Assembly (NCBI GenBank): GCA_934589225.1
Contig: CAKTNS010000069.1
Location: 1 to 7,666 of the forward strand
Length of the DNA: 7,666 nt
DNA from: an uncultured Oscillospiraceae bacterium
GTDB taxonomy: Bacteria; Bacillota; Clostridia; Oscillospirales; Oscillospiraceae
Direction: 5' to 3'
Position numbers and translations under genes: made by a program. The stretch's first letter is position 1, and every line of letters starts with the position of its first letter. Shown here in pieces: positions 1-7,011 of this stretch. Below the pieces are notes generated by a model that was not told the DNA's origin, did no database searches, and worked only from the letters and a program-made list of their open reading frames with translations.

Positions 1-138
1 CAGATGGCCTCCTCTGCCGGAGCGCCGATTCGCAGCATGATGATCTCCGGCGGCATGAAGGGCGGCGTGCTGCCCGGCATGCTGGAAATGGCCAACGGAC
101 ATTTCTTCCGTGGAATCCGGAAAATGATCAAGGGATAA
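1..138 (+). CDS. C-terminal fragment of an unidentified protein
   Basis: Reading frame 1 is open from the window edge to a TAA at 136-138, giving 45 residues that begin QMASSAGAPIRSMM and end FFRGIRKMIKG. The third codon positions are rich in G and C like the genes that follow, and the stop is followed 22 bases later by a well-formed gene start, so this is very probably the real end of an upstream gene. The fragment is rich in Gly and Met with a basic tail (RGIRKMIKG). I see no membrane segment and no motif that names a family, so no function is assigned. Its position makes it the likely upstream member of the same transcription unit as the two dehydrogenases. Confidence 0.6.
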   Translation, partial: QMASSAGAPIRSMMISGGMKGGVLPGMLEMANGHFFRGIRKMIKG

Positions 139-160
139 CAAATACAAGGAGGATGATAAC

Positions 161-1174
161 ATGAAAGTATTTATGATTGGCGGAACCGGCTTGCTGGGCA
201 GTGAGGCAGCCAAAGTTCTTATTTCACGCGGTCACGAAGTGACTGCTCTGGCGCTGCCGCCTCTGCCGGAGGGTACCGTTCTGCCCCCGGAAATGAAAAT
301 TGAGTACGGTAACTATCTGGAGATGAGCGACGACGAACTCCGCACCTATCTGACCGGATGTGATGGCTTCGTGTTCGCCGCCGGTGTGGATGAGCGGGTA
401 GAAGGGCCTGCGCCGATTTACAATCTTTACAAAAAGTACAACATTGACCCCATCAACCGGCTTTTGAAGCTGGCAAAGGAATGCGGCGTCAAGCACGTTT
501 CCATCTGCGGCTCCTATTTCTCCTACTTTGCCAAGACCATGCCGGAGCTGGAGCTGACCCGGTGGCATCCCTATATCCGTTCCCGTGTCGATCAGGAGAA
601 TGCGGCCATGTCCTTTGCGGACGAAAATTTCAGCGTTGCCGTTCTGGAGCTGCCCTATATTTTCGGCACGCAGCCCGGGCGCAAGCCTGTCTGGATGTTC
701 CTCGCCGAGCAAATTCGCAACTCCAAGGGAAATGTGATGTACCCCAAGGGCGGTTCGACGATGGTTACAGTCCATCAGGTCGGGCAGGCGTTGGCCGGCG
801 CGTTGGAGCATACGCAGGGCGGAAAGTGCTGGCCCATCGGCTACTACAATATGACATGGAAACAGATGATTGCCATTATGTGCAAGCACATGGGCTGCCC
901 AGAGAAGAAGGTCACCACCATTCCCAACTGGATGTTCACACTGGGCTGCAAGAGTATGGTCAAGGATTATAAAAAACGCAACATCGATAACGGCCTGTAT
1001 CTGCCCAAGCTGGCCCAGATCCAGTGCAGCGAATTGTTTATTGACAAGAGCCTTGGCTGTGAGCCGCTTGGCGTAGAGCCGGATGATATTGACGCGGCAA
1101 TCGGAGATTCCATGGGTCTGTGTGCTGCCATTCTGGACGGTAAAGCCAAGACCATCGGCATGAAGGGAGAATAA
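161..1174 (+). CDS. NAD(P)-dependent epimerase/dehydratase-like protein (extended SDR, atypical active site)
   Basis: This 337-residue protein is an extended short-chain dehydrogenase/reductase, a family that oxidises, reduces or epimerises sugars, sterols and related alcohols with a bound nicotinamide cofactor. The N-terminus MKVFMIGGTGLLGSEAAKVL carries the Rossmann glycine motif GGTGLLG at about residues 7-13. A beta-strand with SICGS (114-118) is placed where the family keeps its active-site Ser/Thr. The catalytic segment reads PYIRSRVDQE: Tyr138 is followed at +4 by Arg142 where nearly all active members have Lys. ELPYIFG (163-169) and MVTVHQVGQAL (201-211) fit the usual later family blocks. 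There is no signal peptide, so it should be cytosolic. The start is fixed by AAGGAGG at 146-152, eight bases upstream. It lies 2 bases before the second SDR, which suggests co-expression and possibly a shared pathway or complex. The substrate cannot be told from the sequence. The Lys-to-Arg change leaves open a reduced, altered or non-catalytic role. Confidence 0.85.
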   Translation: MKVFMIGGTGLLGSEAAKVLISRGHEVTALALPPLPEGTVLPPEMKIEYGNYLEMSDDELRTYLTGCDGFVFAAGVDERVEGPAPIYNLYKKYNIDPINRLLKLAKECGVKHVSICGSYFSYFAKTMPELELTRWHPYIRSRVDQENAAMSFADENFSVAVLELPYIFGTQPGRKPVWMFLAEQIRNSKGNVMYPKGGSTMVTVHQVGQALAGALEHTQGGKCWPIGYYNMTWKQMIAIMCKHMGCPEKKVTTIPNWMFTLGCKSMVKDYKKRNIDNGLYLPKLAQIQCSELFIDKSLGCEPLGVEPDDIDAAIGDSMGLCAAILDGKAKTIGMKGE

Positions 1175-1176
1175 TC

Positions 1177-2697
1177 ATGTCCAAGCAGCGTGTATTTTTG
1201 ACGGGCGCTACCGGAGGCATGGGCCTTGCCAGCCTGAAGGAAATGCTGAAGGACGCCGATAAGCAGGATATTGTGATTCTCGCGCGGGATTCCGAAAAAA
1301 ACAGGAAAATTCTTGATCCCTATAGGAATACTGCTGGATTGGAGATCGTTTGGGGCGATCTCAACGACTATGATGTGGTTTTGAAATGTGTCAGGGACTG
1401 TGATCTGATTCTGCACATTGCGGCCTTTGTTTCTCCCGCGGCAGACTATCATCCCAAGCAGGCCATGAAGGTCAATTACGGCTCTACCCGGAATCTGATC
1501 AACGCCATTTATGCACTGGGGCAGCAGGACAAAACCCGCCTGGTCTATATCGGTACTGTGGCGGAAACCGGAGATCGGATGCCGCCCATTCATTGGGGCA
1601 GGGTGGGCGATCCCATCAAACCCAGTATGTTTGACTACTATGCTGTCTCCAAAGTGGCGGCCGAGCGGCTGGTCATCGAAAGCGGACTCAAGTATTGGGT
1701 GTCCCTGCGCCAGACCGGCATCATCGGCAAGGCCATGAGCCAAATCAATGACGCCATCATGTTCCATAACTGCTTTGACAATGTGCTGGAATACTGCTCC
1801 GACCGGGATTCTGCCCGGGCTATGAAAAATTTGTGTGCCTTTTTCCATGATGGCACGCTGGACGAGTCCTTCTGGGGCCATATATACAACATCGGCGGCG
1901 GAGAATCCTGCCGGGTGGATACGTATACCATGTTCCGCAAGCTCTATGGGGAGATCGGTCTAACCAATCTGGACTACATTCTCAGCCCTAAGAAGCAGGC
2001 AACGCTGAACTTCCATGGCCAGTATTATCTCGACAGTGACAAATTGGAAAACTACCTTCACTTCCGTCACGACTCCATGCAGTATTATTATGACTGCTAT
2101 CTGGAAATGCTGGGCGGACTGCGGACGGTTTCCCGGATGCTCTGTAAGCTGCCCGGCGGGCAAAAGCTGATAGGCAGCATCATGCGGAAAAAGTTTGACA
2201 AGCTGGCGCGCACGGAGCATGGCACACTCCACTTCATCGAGGACAATGTGGAAGACCATATCGATGCCTACTGGGGCAGCCGCAAGCGCTGGGAGGCCCT
2301 GCCCGAAAAAATCTCTGACATGAAGCACTTCACCGATTGGGACACCGTAGTCCCCATCGACCATGGTTACGATGAAACGAAGCCTGAAAGCGAACTGGCA
2401 CTGGAGGATATGGGCAAAGCAGCCTCCTTCCGTGGCGGCAAGCTGCTGAGCACCGAGATGCAAACCGGCGATTGGAAAACCCCGTTGGAATTTGAATGTG
2501 CCTTCGGGCATAAATTCAGGGCCAGCCCCCGGCTGGTGCTGGAGGGCGGTCACTGGTGCGATGCGTGTGAGCGCAAAAGCTGGAACTATGGCAACCGCGC
2601 CAAGGCCGATTCCTTCTTCGCACAGGTCTGGAATCCCCTCCACGGCCCGGATGAGTTGAGAGAGTATCCCAAGGAAGTTTCGGAATTGGATGTATAA
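1177..2697 (+). CDS. Extended SDR / NAD-dependent epimerase with C-terminal putative zinc-site extension
   Basis: A 506-residue protein, much longer than the roughly 300-350 residues usual for a single-domain extended SDR. Residues 1 to about 300 are the dehydrogenase: Rossmann motif TGATGGMG (9-16), an acidic DLND after strand three (61-64), HIAAFV (80-85), IGTVAETG (125-132) with the likely active-site Thr127, and an intact YAVSK with Tyr155 and Lys159. The general look is like the epimerase and 3-beta-hydroxysteroid dehydrogenase branch, but the substrate is unknown. Residues about 300-430 form a charged, aromatic-rich region that I do not recognise. Residues 436-466 hold a C-x3-H-x15-C-x2-C arrangement (Cys441, His445, Cys461, Cys464), which looks like a small zinc ribbon or treble clef. 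No signal peptide is present, so it is probably cytosolic. The start sits behind AAGGGAGA (1163-1170), inside the end of the preceding SDR gene, and the 2-base gap implies coupled translation. Alternative: the tail may be structural and not metal-binding. Confidence 0.85.
   Translation: MSKQRVFLTGATGGMGLASLKEMLKDADKQDIVILARDSEKNRKILDPYRNTAGLEIVWGDLNDYDVVLKCVRDCDLILHIAAFVSPAADYHPKQAMKVNYGSTRNLINAIYALGQQDKTRLVYIGTVAETGDRMPPIHWGRVGDPIKPSMFDYYAVSKVAAERLVIESGLKYWVSLRQTGIIGKAMSQINDAIMFHNCFDNVLEYCSDRDSARAMKNLCAFFHDGTLDESFWGHIYNIGGGESCRVDTYTMFRKLYGEIGLTNLDYILSPKKQATLNFHGQYYLDSDKLENYLHFRHDSMQYYYDCYLEMLGGLRTVSRMLCKLPGGQKLIGSIMRKKFDKLARTEHGTLHFIEDNVEDHIDAYWGSRKRWEALPEKISDMKHFTDWDTVVPIDHGYDETKPESELALEDMGKAASFRGGKLLSTEMQTGDWKTPLEFECAFGHKFRASPRLVLEGGHWCDACERKSWNYGNRAKADSFFAQVWNPLHGPDELREYPKEVSELDV
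2497..2568 (+). other. Putative zinc-binding Cys/His module inside the second SDR
   Basis: These codons cover Cys441 to Cys464 of the 506-residue SDR. The spacing is Cys-x3-His, then 15 residues, then Cys-x2-Cys in the setting GHWCDACER. The CAFGHKF half and the WCDAC half resemble the paired knuckles of small zinc-ribbon or treble-clef domains that carry a GH-x-F/W and a C-x-x-C. Only the residue pattern is seen; metal binding is inferred. Confidence 0.45.
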
Positions 2698-2718
2698 AAT
2701 CTTGAAAGGACAGCCGCA

Positions 2719-3795
2719 ATGAAGAAAAAGCGCATTTGGAACGTCATCCTGCTGTGCGTACTGGGAGCTTTGGTGCTTGCGGTGCTGCTTCAGACCGGAT
2801 GGAGCGGGAAGTATACCGGTTCGGATGGAAAGTATTTGCCGATAACCGCTTCAGATTCCTGGGCACATATCTATAACCATCCCGTTTGGCAGGAAACCGG
2901 CAAAGAGATGTTCTCCATCTGGGGTAACAGCAGTGCAACCAATTTGACCTCCTTTATGAGCATTCGAGCACTGAGCCTCTGGTGCGGTTGGGATGCAGAT
3001 GAAATCGTGGACGGCTTTAATGGGCTGCTGGAGGCCGCAAACAGAGGGGATTTTTCGATACACGCCGTATATTCCGAGGAGGAATCAGACGCTGATCCCG
3101 CATTGCGGCACGCACGGCTTGCGCTTTATCGGGGTCAGCCCGGAAAGCCGCTTGCAATCGTGGCGGCAGGCGGCGGCTATCAGCAAGTCGTATCCATGGT
3201 AGAGGGGTTTCCTTACGCCGCAGAGCTATATCGTCAAGGCTATAGTGTGGCTGTATTGCGCTATCGGGTAGGAAATGAACTCGGTGTTTCCGATGATTTT
3301 GCCATGCGCTTGGAGGCGTCAAAGGATCTGACGCGCACAATCGCTTATTTGGTGCAGCAGCAGGAGGCTCTGGGGATTTCCATGGATGGCTACACCATGT
3401 TCGGCAGCTCGGCGGGCGGCGGGCTGATCACGCTGGTATGCTTTGATGAATACGCCCGGCTCAACGAAGAAAATGCCGTGATTCCCAGACCGGCGACCAT
3501 AAATCTGATTTACACAGACCGTTTCCTGTTCTACAACGAGGACGGTTCCGCAGATCTGCAATTTGACGATGGAGACAAGGGACTGCATGTGTTTGCCATC
3601 GTCGGAGAGGGCGATGCCTACGGCGGAGACTGGGTGCTTGACCGGAAAATCCCGGAGATGAAGGCTGTACTCGGAGATGACCATGTCGTCTACCACAAGT
3701 ATCCCGATTATCCGCACGGAAGCGGCCTTGGCATTGGTACCTCTGCGGACGGGTGGATCAATCAGGCAATCACATTCTGGGAAGAACAAAAATAA
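2719..3795 (+). CDS. Alpha/beta-hydrolase esterase with N-terminal membrane anchor or signal peptide
   Basis: A 358-residue serine hydrolase that most likely cleaves ester bonds such as acetyl groups on sugars. The first 25 residues are a basic MKKKR followed by a hydrophobic run (about 8-25), so the protein is probably tethered to or exported across the membrane. I see no clear signal-peptidase site or lipobox. The hydrolase part begins near residue 144. AGGGYQQVVSMVEGFPYA (150-167) is the oxyanion region, and YRVG (182-185) is typical of acetyl-xylan-esterase-like relatives. The nucleophile motif is GSSAGG with Ser231, the probable acid is Asp299 in GEGDAYG, and the histidine is His333 in YPHGSGLG. 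The tail GWINQAITFWEEQK also fits that group. Residues 30-140 are a family-unassigned N-terminal part. The start follows AAAGGA (2705-2710) with 8 bases spacing, 21 bases after the SDR stop. Its stop overlaps the Shine-Dalgarno of the next esterase. The acyl group and substrate are inferred only. Confidence 0.82.
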   Translation: MKKKRIWNVILLCVLGALVLAVLLQTGWSGKYTGSDGKYLPITASDSWAHIYNHPVWQETGKEMFSIWGNSSATNLTSFMSIRALSLWCGWDADEIVDGFNGLLEAANRGDFSIHAVYSEEESDADPALRHARLALYRGQPGKPLAIVAAGGGYQQVVSMVEGFPYAAELYRQGYSVAVLRYRVGNELGVSDDFAMRLEASKDLTRTIAYLVQQQEALGISMDGYTMFGSSAGGGLITLVCFDEYARLNEENAVIPRPATINLIYTDRFLFYNEDGSADLQFDDGDKGLHVFAIVGEGDAYGGDWVLDRKIPEMKAVLGDDHVVYHKYPDYPHGSGLGIGTSADGWINQAITFWEEQK

Positions 3796-3800
3796 GGAGG
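3794..3800 (+). promoter_or_regulatory. Shine-Dalgarno that sets the start of the second esterase
   Basis: AAGGAGG overlaps the TAA stop (3793-3795) of the preceding esterase and lies 12 bases before the ATG at 3813. An in-frame ATG at 3753 exists inside the previous gene but would add 20 residues of basic, low-quality sequence and has no such site. The spacing is somewhat long, but no other start codon in frame lies between. Confidence 0.7.
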
Positions 3801-3812
3801 AAAGCGCGCTGT

Positions 3813-4712
3813 ATGCCAAGTCTTTATGGAACGATGATGAATCTGGTATTCCGCTGTATGCCCCAGGACAAGCCGGGGCAGCCCCACGACTATGTGGCGG
3901 AGCGAAAACGCAATGACCGCAAGCCCCCCAGGCCGCCCAAGGGCGTAACCGTCCGGCTTGGGAAATTGGACGGGCTGTCGGCGGAATTTATTCAAAAACC
4001 CGGCAATCAAAAGGGGACGGTTTTTTACATCCACGGCGGCGGCTTTACCGTTGGCTCTGCCCGGGAGCGGCGGGCGGTCTGCCAGTATATCACAGCCAAC
4101 TACGGCTACAACTGCGTGACCTTCAACTACCGTCTTGCCCCGGAAAATCTGTGGCCTGCCCCGCTGGAAGACTGCCTGAGCGCCTATACCGCACTCTTGA
4201 AAACCGGCGTTTCTCCGAAAGAAATCGTCTTCATGGGGGAAAGCGCAGGGGGAACGCTGGTGCTGTCCCTGGCCTTATTGCTGAAAGAAAAGGGACTTCC
4301 CCAGCCGAAAGCGTTGGTGGCCCTCTCCCCCTGTGTGACCCAGGCTGATCAGTTTCCCTCCTACACCAAAAACGCGGCAACGGACTATATGCTCCGCACT
4401 GCCGTAGCGGAGGGGAAAATCAAGGTGGTATTTGGCGATCGGGCAAATGATTTGGCGTATCTGCGCCAGCCGACCATTTCGCCGCTGTACGGTGATTTTG
4501 CCGGGCTTCCGCCGGTGTTCTTTTCCGCTTCCGACACAGAGGTGCTGCTGGATGATTCCAAAATGCTGTATGAAAAACTGCAAAAGCAGGGACATCAAAC
4601 GGCACTGGATATTCGCCACGGTGTCTGCCATGCTTTTCAGGTATTCACAGCCATGCCGGAGGCAAAACAGGCCCTTGGGGTAGCTTTTCGCACATTGGAG
4701 GAATGGGCATGA
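3813..4712 (+). CDS. Alpha/beta-hydrolase of the hormone-sensitive lipase (HSL) family
   Basis: With the start chosen at 3813 this is a 299-residue cytosolic esterase of the bacterial HSL type (esterase family IV). Enzymes of this group hydrolyse short-chain carboxylic esters. The defining oxyanion motif HGGGF is at 74-78 and is followed by the family's YRLAPE (106-111) and FPAP-like WPAP (114-117). The nucleophile motif GESAGG places Ser144. The acid is probably Asp241 in SASDTEVLLDD, and His273 in GVCHAFQ completes the triad. Length and motif spacing are normal for the family, so it should be active. There is no signal peptide or membrane segment. The start is decided by AAGGAGG at 3794-3800; a longer frame back to 3753 overlaps the previous gene and lacks a ribosome site. 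Its TGA overlaps the next ATG by 4 bases. Context suggests deacylation of an imported glycoside or oligosaccharide inside the cell, which is inference. Confidence 0.88.
   Translation: MPSLYGTMMNLVFRCMPQDKPGQPHDYVAERKRNDRKPPRPPKGVTVRLGKLDGLSAEFIQKPGNQKGTVFYIHGGGFTVGSARERRAVCQYITANYGYNCVTFNYRLAPENLWPAPLEDCLSAYTALLKTGVSPKEIVFMGESAGGTLVLSLALLLKEKGLPQPKALVALSPCVTQADQFPSYTKNAATDYMLRTAVAEGKIKVVFGDRANDLAYLRQPTISPLYGDFAGLPPVFFSASDTEVLLDDSKMLYEKLQKQGHQTALDIRHGVCHAFQVFTAMPEAKQALGVAFRTLEEWA
4697..4701 (+). promoter_or_regulatory. Shine-Dalgarno that sets the start of the third esterase
   Basis: GGAGG lies 7 bases before the ATG at 4709 but only 1 base before the alternative in-frame ATG at 4703. This favours 4709, which also gives the same ATGA stop/start overlap seen at the next two junctions. 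Confidence 0.75.
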
Positions 4713-5551
4713 AGAAATGGATGAAAGCAGTTCTCATTGGCGCAGGGGCGTTTGCGGTGGCTGCCGGAATTGCGGCGATCATCGGCATCGGCCACTATGT
4801 AGGATTTCCCGAGCCTGCCGGTAAGGACAAGACCGGCTACCGAACAGAGAAGCTCTGTGTGGAATATGAGGGCATCAACCTGTACGGAAAGGCCTTGATT
4901 CCGGAGGGAGCCGGGCCGTTTCCCACCGTCCTCTACGCCCATGGCGCGGAGAGTGATTACAAAGCGGATATGACCACGCTGAAAAGTCTGGCCATGAGCG
5001 GCATTGCCTGTTATGCCTTTGATTTCTACGGCTGGACAAGCCGCAGCACCGGCCCCCAGGGCGTGCATTGGTTCCATGATGTTCCCAGAGGCGTTGACGA
5101 CTCCTATGAGAAAAAGGTCTTGCAGCAAGTAGAAGATCTGAATGCCGTAATCACGGCGGCAAAGGGGTGGGATTTCGTGGACACGAACCGCCTTTACCTG
5201 GTAGGCAGCTCCATGGGCGGTGCGACAGTGGCAACCGCTGCCGTAACCCACAGTGACGACATTCGGGGCATCGTACTGGAGTATCCCGCCATCAATCTGA
5301 ATCCGGATGCCATGGTGAGCGGTGCGCCGCTGGATGTAAATGGCTACACCGGGCCGGTGCTGATTTTTCAGGGGACGAAAGATGTGATCGTCCCCATGGA
5401 GATGTCCCGGAACCTGACGGCCCACTATAACACCCTCCGGGATGACCATGCGGAGCTGATCATTTACGAAGGACAGCCCCATGTTTTCACCGGAAAATAC
5501 AAGGTGCTGGCCGCAAAGGAAATCTACCGTTTTTTGGAGGAAAACCCATGA
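4709..5551 (+). CDS. Alpha/beta-hydrolase with N-terminal hydrophobic anchor (cinnamoyl/feruloyl-esterase-like)
   Basis: A 280-residue serine hydrolase. The start MKKWMK is followed by a hydrophobic Ala/Gly/Ile run at about 7-29, which should act as a signal anchor or uncleaved export signal. The catalytic domain begins near residue 45 with a strand EYEGINLYGKALIPEG and then VLYAHGAESDYK (75-86) holding the oxyanion His-Gly. The nucleophile motif is GSSMGG with Ser168. Asp225 in FQGTKDVIVP and His258 in EGQPHVF complete a triad with the spacing of the dienelactone-hydrolase and cinnamoyl-esterase branch (PF12146/PF00326-like). This branch includes esterases that release phenolic acids from plant polysaccharides, but other acyl esters, or a peptidase-like relative, are possible. 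The start at 4709 was preferred to 4703 because of Shine-Dalgarno spacing. The gene overlaps its upstream neighbour by ATGA and its downstream GH43 neighbour by ATGA, so translation is probably coupled. Confidence 0.8.
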   Translation: MKKWMKAVLIGAGAFAVAAGIAAIIGIGHYVGFPEPAGKDKTGYRTEKLCVEYEGINLYGKALIPEGAGPFPTVLYAHGAESDYKADMTTLKSLAMSGIACYAFDFYGWTSRSTGPQGVHWFHDVPRGVDDSYEKKVLQQVEDLNAVITAAKGWDFVDTNRLYLVGSSMGGATVATAAVTHSDDIRGIVLEYPAINLNPDAMVSGAPLDVNGYTGPVLIFQGTKDVIVPMEMSRNLTAHYNTLRDDHAELIIYEGQPHVFTGKYKVLAAKEIYRFLEENP

Positions 5552-7011
5552 GCGGCAGACCTGCCTGGAACCCGGTATTGCCCATTTCCGTCTGCATGGC
5601 GGATGGAGAGCCCCATGTGTTTGGCAGCCGGGTCTATCTTTTCGGCTCCCACGATACCCCCGGCGGCGAGAGCTTCTGTTTGGAGGACTACGAATTTTTC
5701 TCCGCCCCCCTGAATGATCTGTCCCACTGGACCAGCAACGGCATCAATTACGCCGCCAAACAGGACCCGCTGTACGGCGAAAACGCCCGGTATCTCTATG
5801 CCCCGGATGTGGTTCAGGGCATAGATGGGCGGTATTATCTTTACTACTGTCTGGCTGGCTGGAAAGGAAAAGGGGGCTACGGTCATCCCATCAGCGTGGC
5901 GGTCAGCGACAGTCCGGACGGAAAATATGATTACTACGGCGTGGTGCAAAACCCGGACGGAACCCCCTATCAGGACTTTGTGTGCTTTGACCCGGCGGTC
6001 ATGAATGATAACGGCACCATTCGCCTGTATTTTGGTACCGGCCCTTTCCGGGGCATGGGGGTAAAGCCATGGAATGGGTTTGTGCTGTCAAAGGTCTATT
6101 CCGGGGTCTTTGAAAAGCCCCCCAAGGCGTTCCGGCAAACCCCCGGCCCCCTGGGGGCCAACGCCGCCGTACTCTGCGAGGATATGCTGACACTGAAAGA
6201 ACCGCCAAAACGCATTGCGGATACCCCGGATTTCAAAGACCATGCCTTTTTTGAGGGCAGCAGCATCCGCAAAATCGGGCAGACTTATTACTTTGTCTAC
6301 TCCTCCCAGAAAAACCACGAGCTATGCTATGCCACCTCGCCTTACCCTGACCGGGACTTCCGCCTCCGGGGAACGCTGGTAAGCAACGGAGATGTGGGCT
6401 ACGGTGGACGGAAAGAACGGGACCGGTGCAATGCCACAGGCACGGTCCACGGCGGCATAGAGGAAATCAGCGGCAAATGGTATGTCTTTTACCATCGGCT
6501 GACCCACGGCAGCGACTATTCCCGCCAGATGTGCGCTGAACCTCTGGAACTTCTGCCGGACGGCTCTATTGCACAAGTTGAGATGACTTCCTGCGGTCTA
6601 CAGGGCGGTGATTTGCCCGGCATGGGGGAATATCCGGCAGCGATCTGCTGTAACCTCACCAACGGGAAAATGCCCCACATTGCCAACCAGATCCGCAAGA
6701 ACATTCCTGCTATTACCCACTCCGATGCGGAATGGTATGTGGGAAACGCGGCAAAGGGAACGCAGATCGGCTACAAGTATTTCTCCATTCAGGACAATAC
6801 CGTACTGCGTGTGACCGCAAGAGGCAAGGGTCGGGTCTGTATTAAAATCAACGGCAGAAGCGTCGGAAGCCTGCCCTACCATTCTGAAAAATGGGCGGCT
6901 GCATCGCTGACGATTCCCCAAGGCGGTCCCCATACCGCACTTTGGCTGACGGTAACGGAGGGCAGCCTGGATATTCTGACGCTGCATTTTTCCCAGGAGG
7001 TGACGGAATGA
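5548..7011 (+). CDS. Glycoside hydrolase family 43-type enzyme with C-terminal beta-domain
   Basis: A 487-residue protein with the five-bladed propeller signatures of GH43, a family that mostly removes arabinose, xylose or galactose units from plant polysaccharides and oligosaccharides. The N-terminal block NPVLPISVCMADGEPHVFGSRVYLFGSHD holds the predicted general base Asp19. CFDPAV contains the predicted pKa-modulating Asp148, and FFEGSSIRK contains the predicted general acid Glu236. Later blocks with GTVHGG (298-303), YVFYHR (312-317) and a conserved-looking Arg326 match the family. Residues from about 370 to the end (GTQIGYKYFSI, then Trp449 and a strand-rich tail) look like a CBM6-like beta-sandwich. 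No signal peptide is present, so it likely acts on imported small substrates in the cytoplasm. GGAGG at 5536-5540 lies 7 bases before the ATG, and both ends overlap neighbours by ATGA. The bond cleaved cannot be predicted safely; arabinofuranosidase and xylosidase activities are the usual alternatives. Confidence 0.87.
   Translation: MSGRPAWNPVLPISVCMADGEPHVFGSRVYLFGSHDTPGGESFCLEDYEFFSAPLNDLSHWTSNGINYAAKQDPLYGENARYLYAPDVVQGIDGRYYLYYCLAGWKGKGGYGHPISVAVSDSPDGKYDYYGVVQNPDGTPYQDFVCFDPAVMNDNGTIRLYFGTGPFRGMGVKPWNGFVLSKVYSGVFEKPPKAFRQTPGPLGANAAVLCEDMLTLKEPPKRIADTPDFKDHAFFEGSSIRKIGQTYYFVYSSQKNHELCYATSPYPDRDFRLRGTLVSNGDVGYGGRKERDRCNATGTVHGGIEEISGKWYVFYHRLTHGSDYSRQMCAEPLELLPDGSIAQVEMTSCGLQGGDLPGMGEYPAAICCNLTNGKMPHIANQIRKNIPAITHSDAEWYVGNAAKGTQIGYKYFSIQDNTVLRVTARGKGRVCIKINGRSVGSLPYHSEKWAAASLTIPQGGPHTALWLTVTEGSLDILTLHFSQEVTE

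Noticed and set aside
139..160. Possible promoter or terminator in the gap before the first SDR
   Set aside because: The 22-base gap contains only a short A-rich stretch and the Shine-Dalgarno; there is no room for -35/-10 boxes and no hairpin.
967..1881. 304-codon open frame on the - strand
   Set aside because: It lies across two well-supported SDR genes, its translation has no family motif, and it has no convincing ribosome site. It is a shadow of biased codon use on the + strand.
2698..2718. Possible promoter between the second SDR and the first esterase
   Set aside because: Twenty-one bases with a TATAAAAT-like run at the stop codon, but no matching -35 element at the right distance that I can defend; it reads as an ordinary operon gap.
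3753..3812. Upstream ATG extending the HSL-type esterase by 20 residues
   Set aside because: It would overlap the preceding esterase by 43 bases, has no Shine-Dalgarno, and the added residues are not family-like. ATG 3813 follows AAGGAGG.
4637..5482. 281-codon open frame on the - strand
   Set aside because: It is antisense to the third esterase, whose catalytic motifs are clear, and the translation looks like a His/Gly-rich shadow product.
6145..6159. Perfect inverted repeat GGCCCCC-T-GGGGGCC as a possible terminator or site
   Set aside because: It has a 1-base loop, no T-tract, and lies inside the GH43 coding region where it encodes Gly-Pro-Leu-Gly-Ala. It is probably chance in GC-rich sequence.
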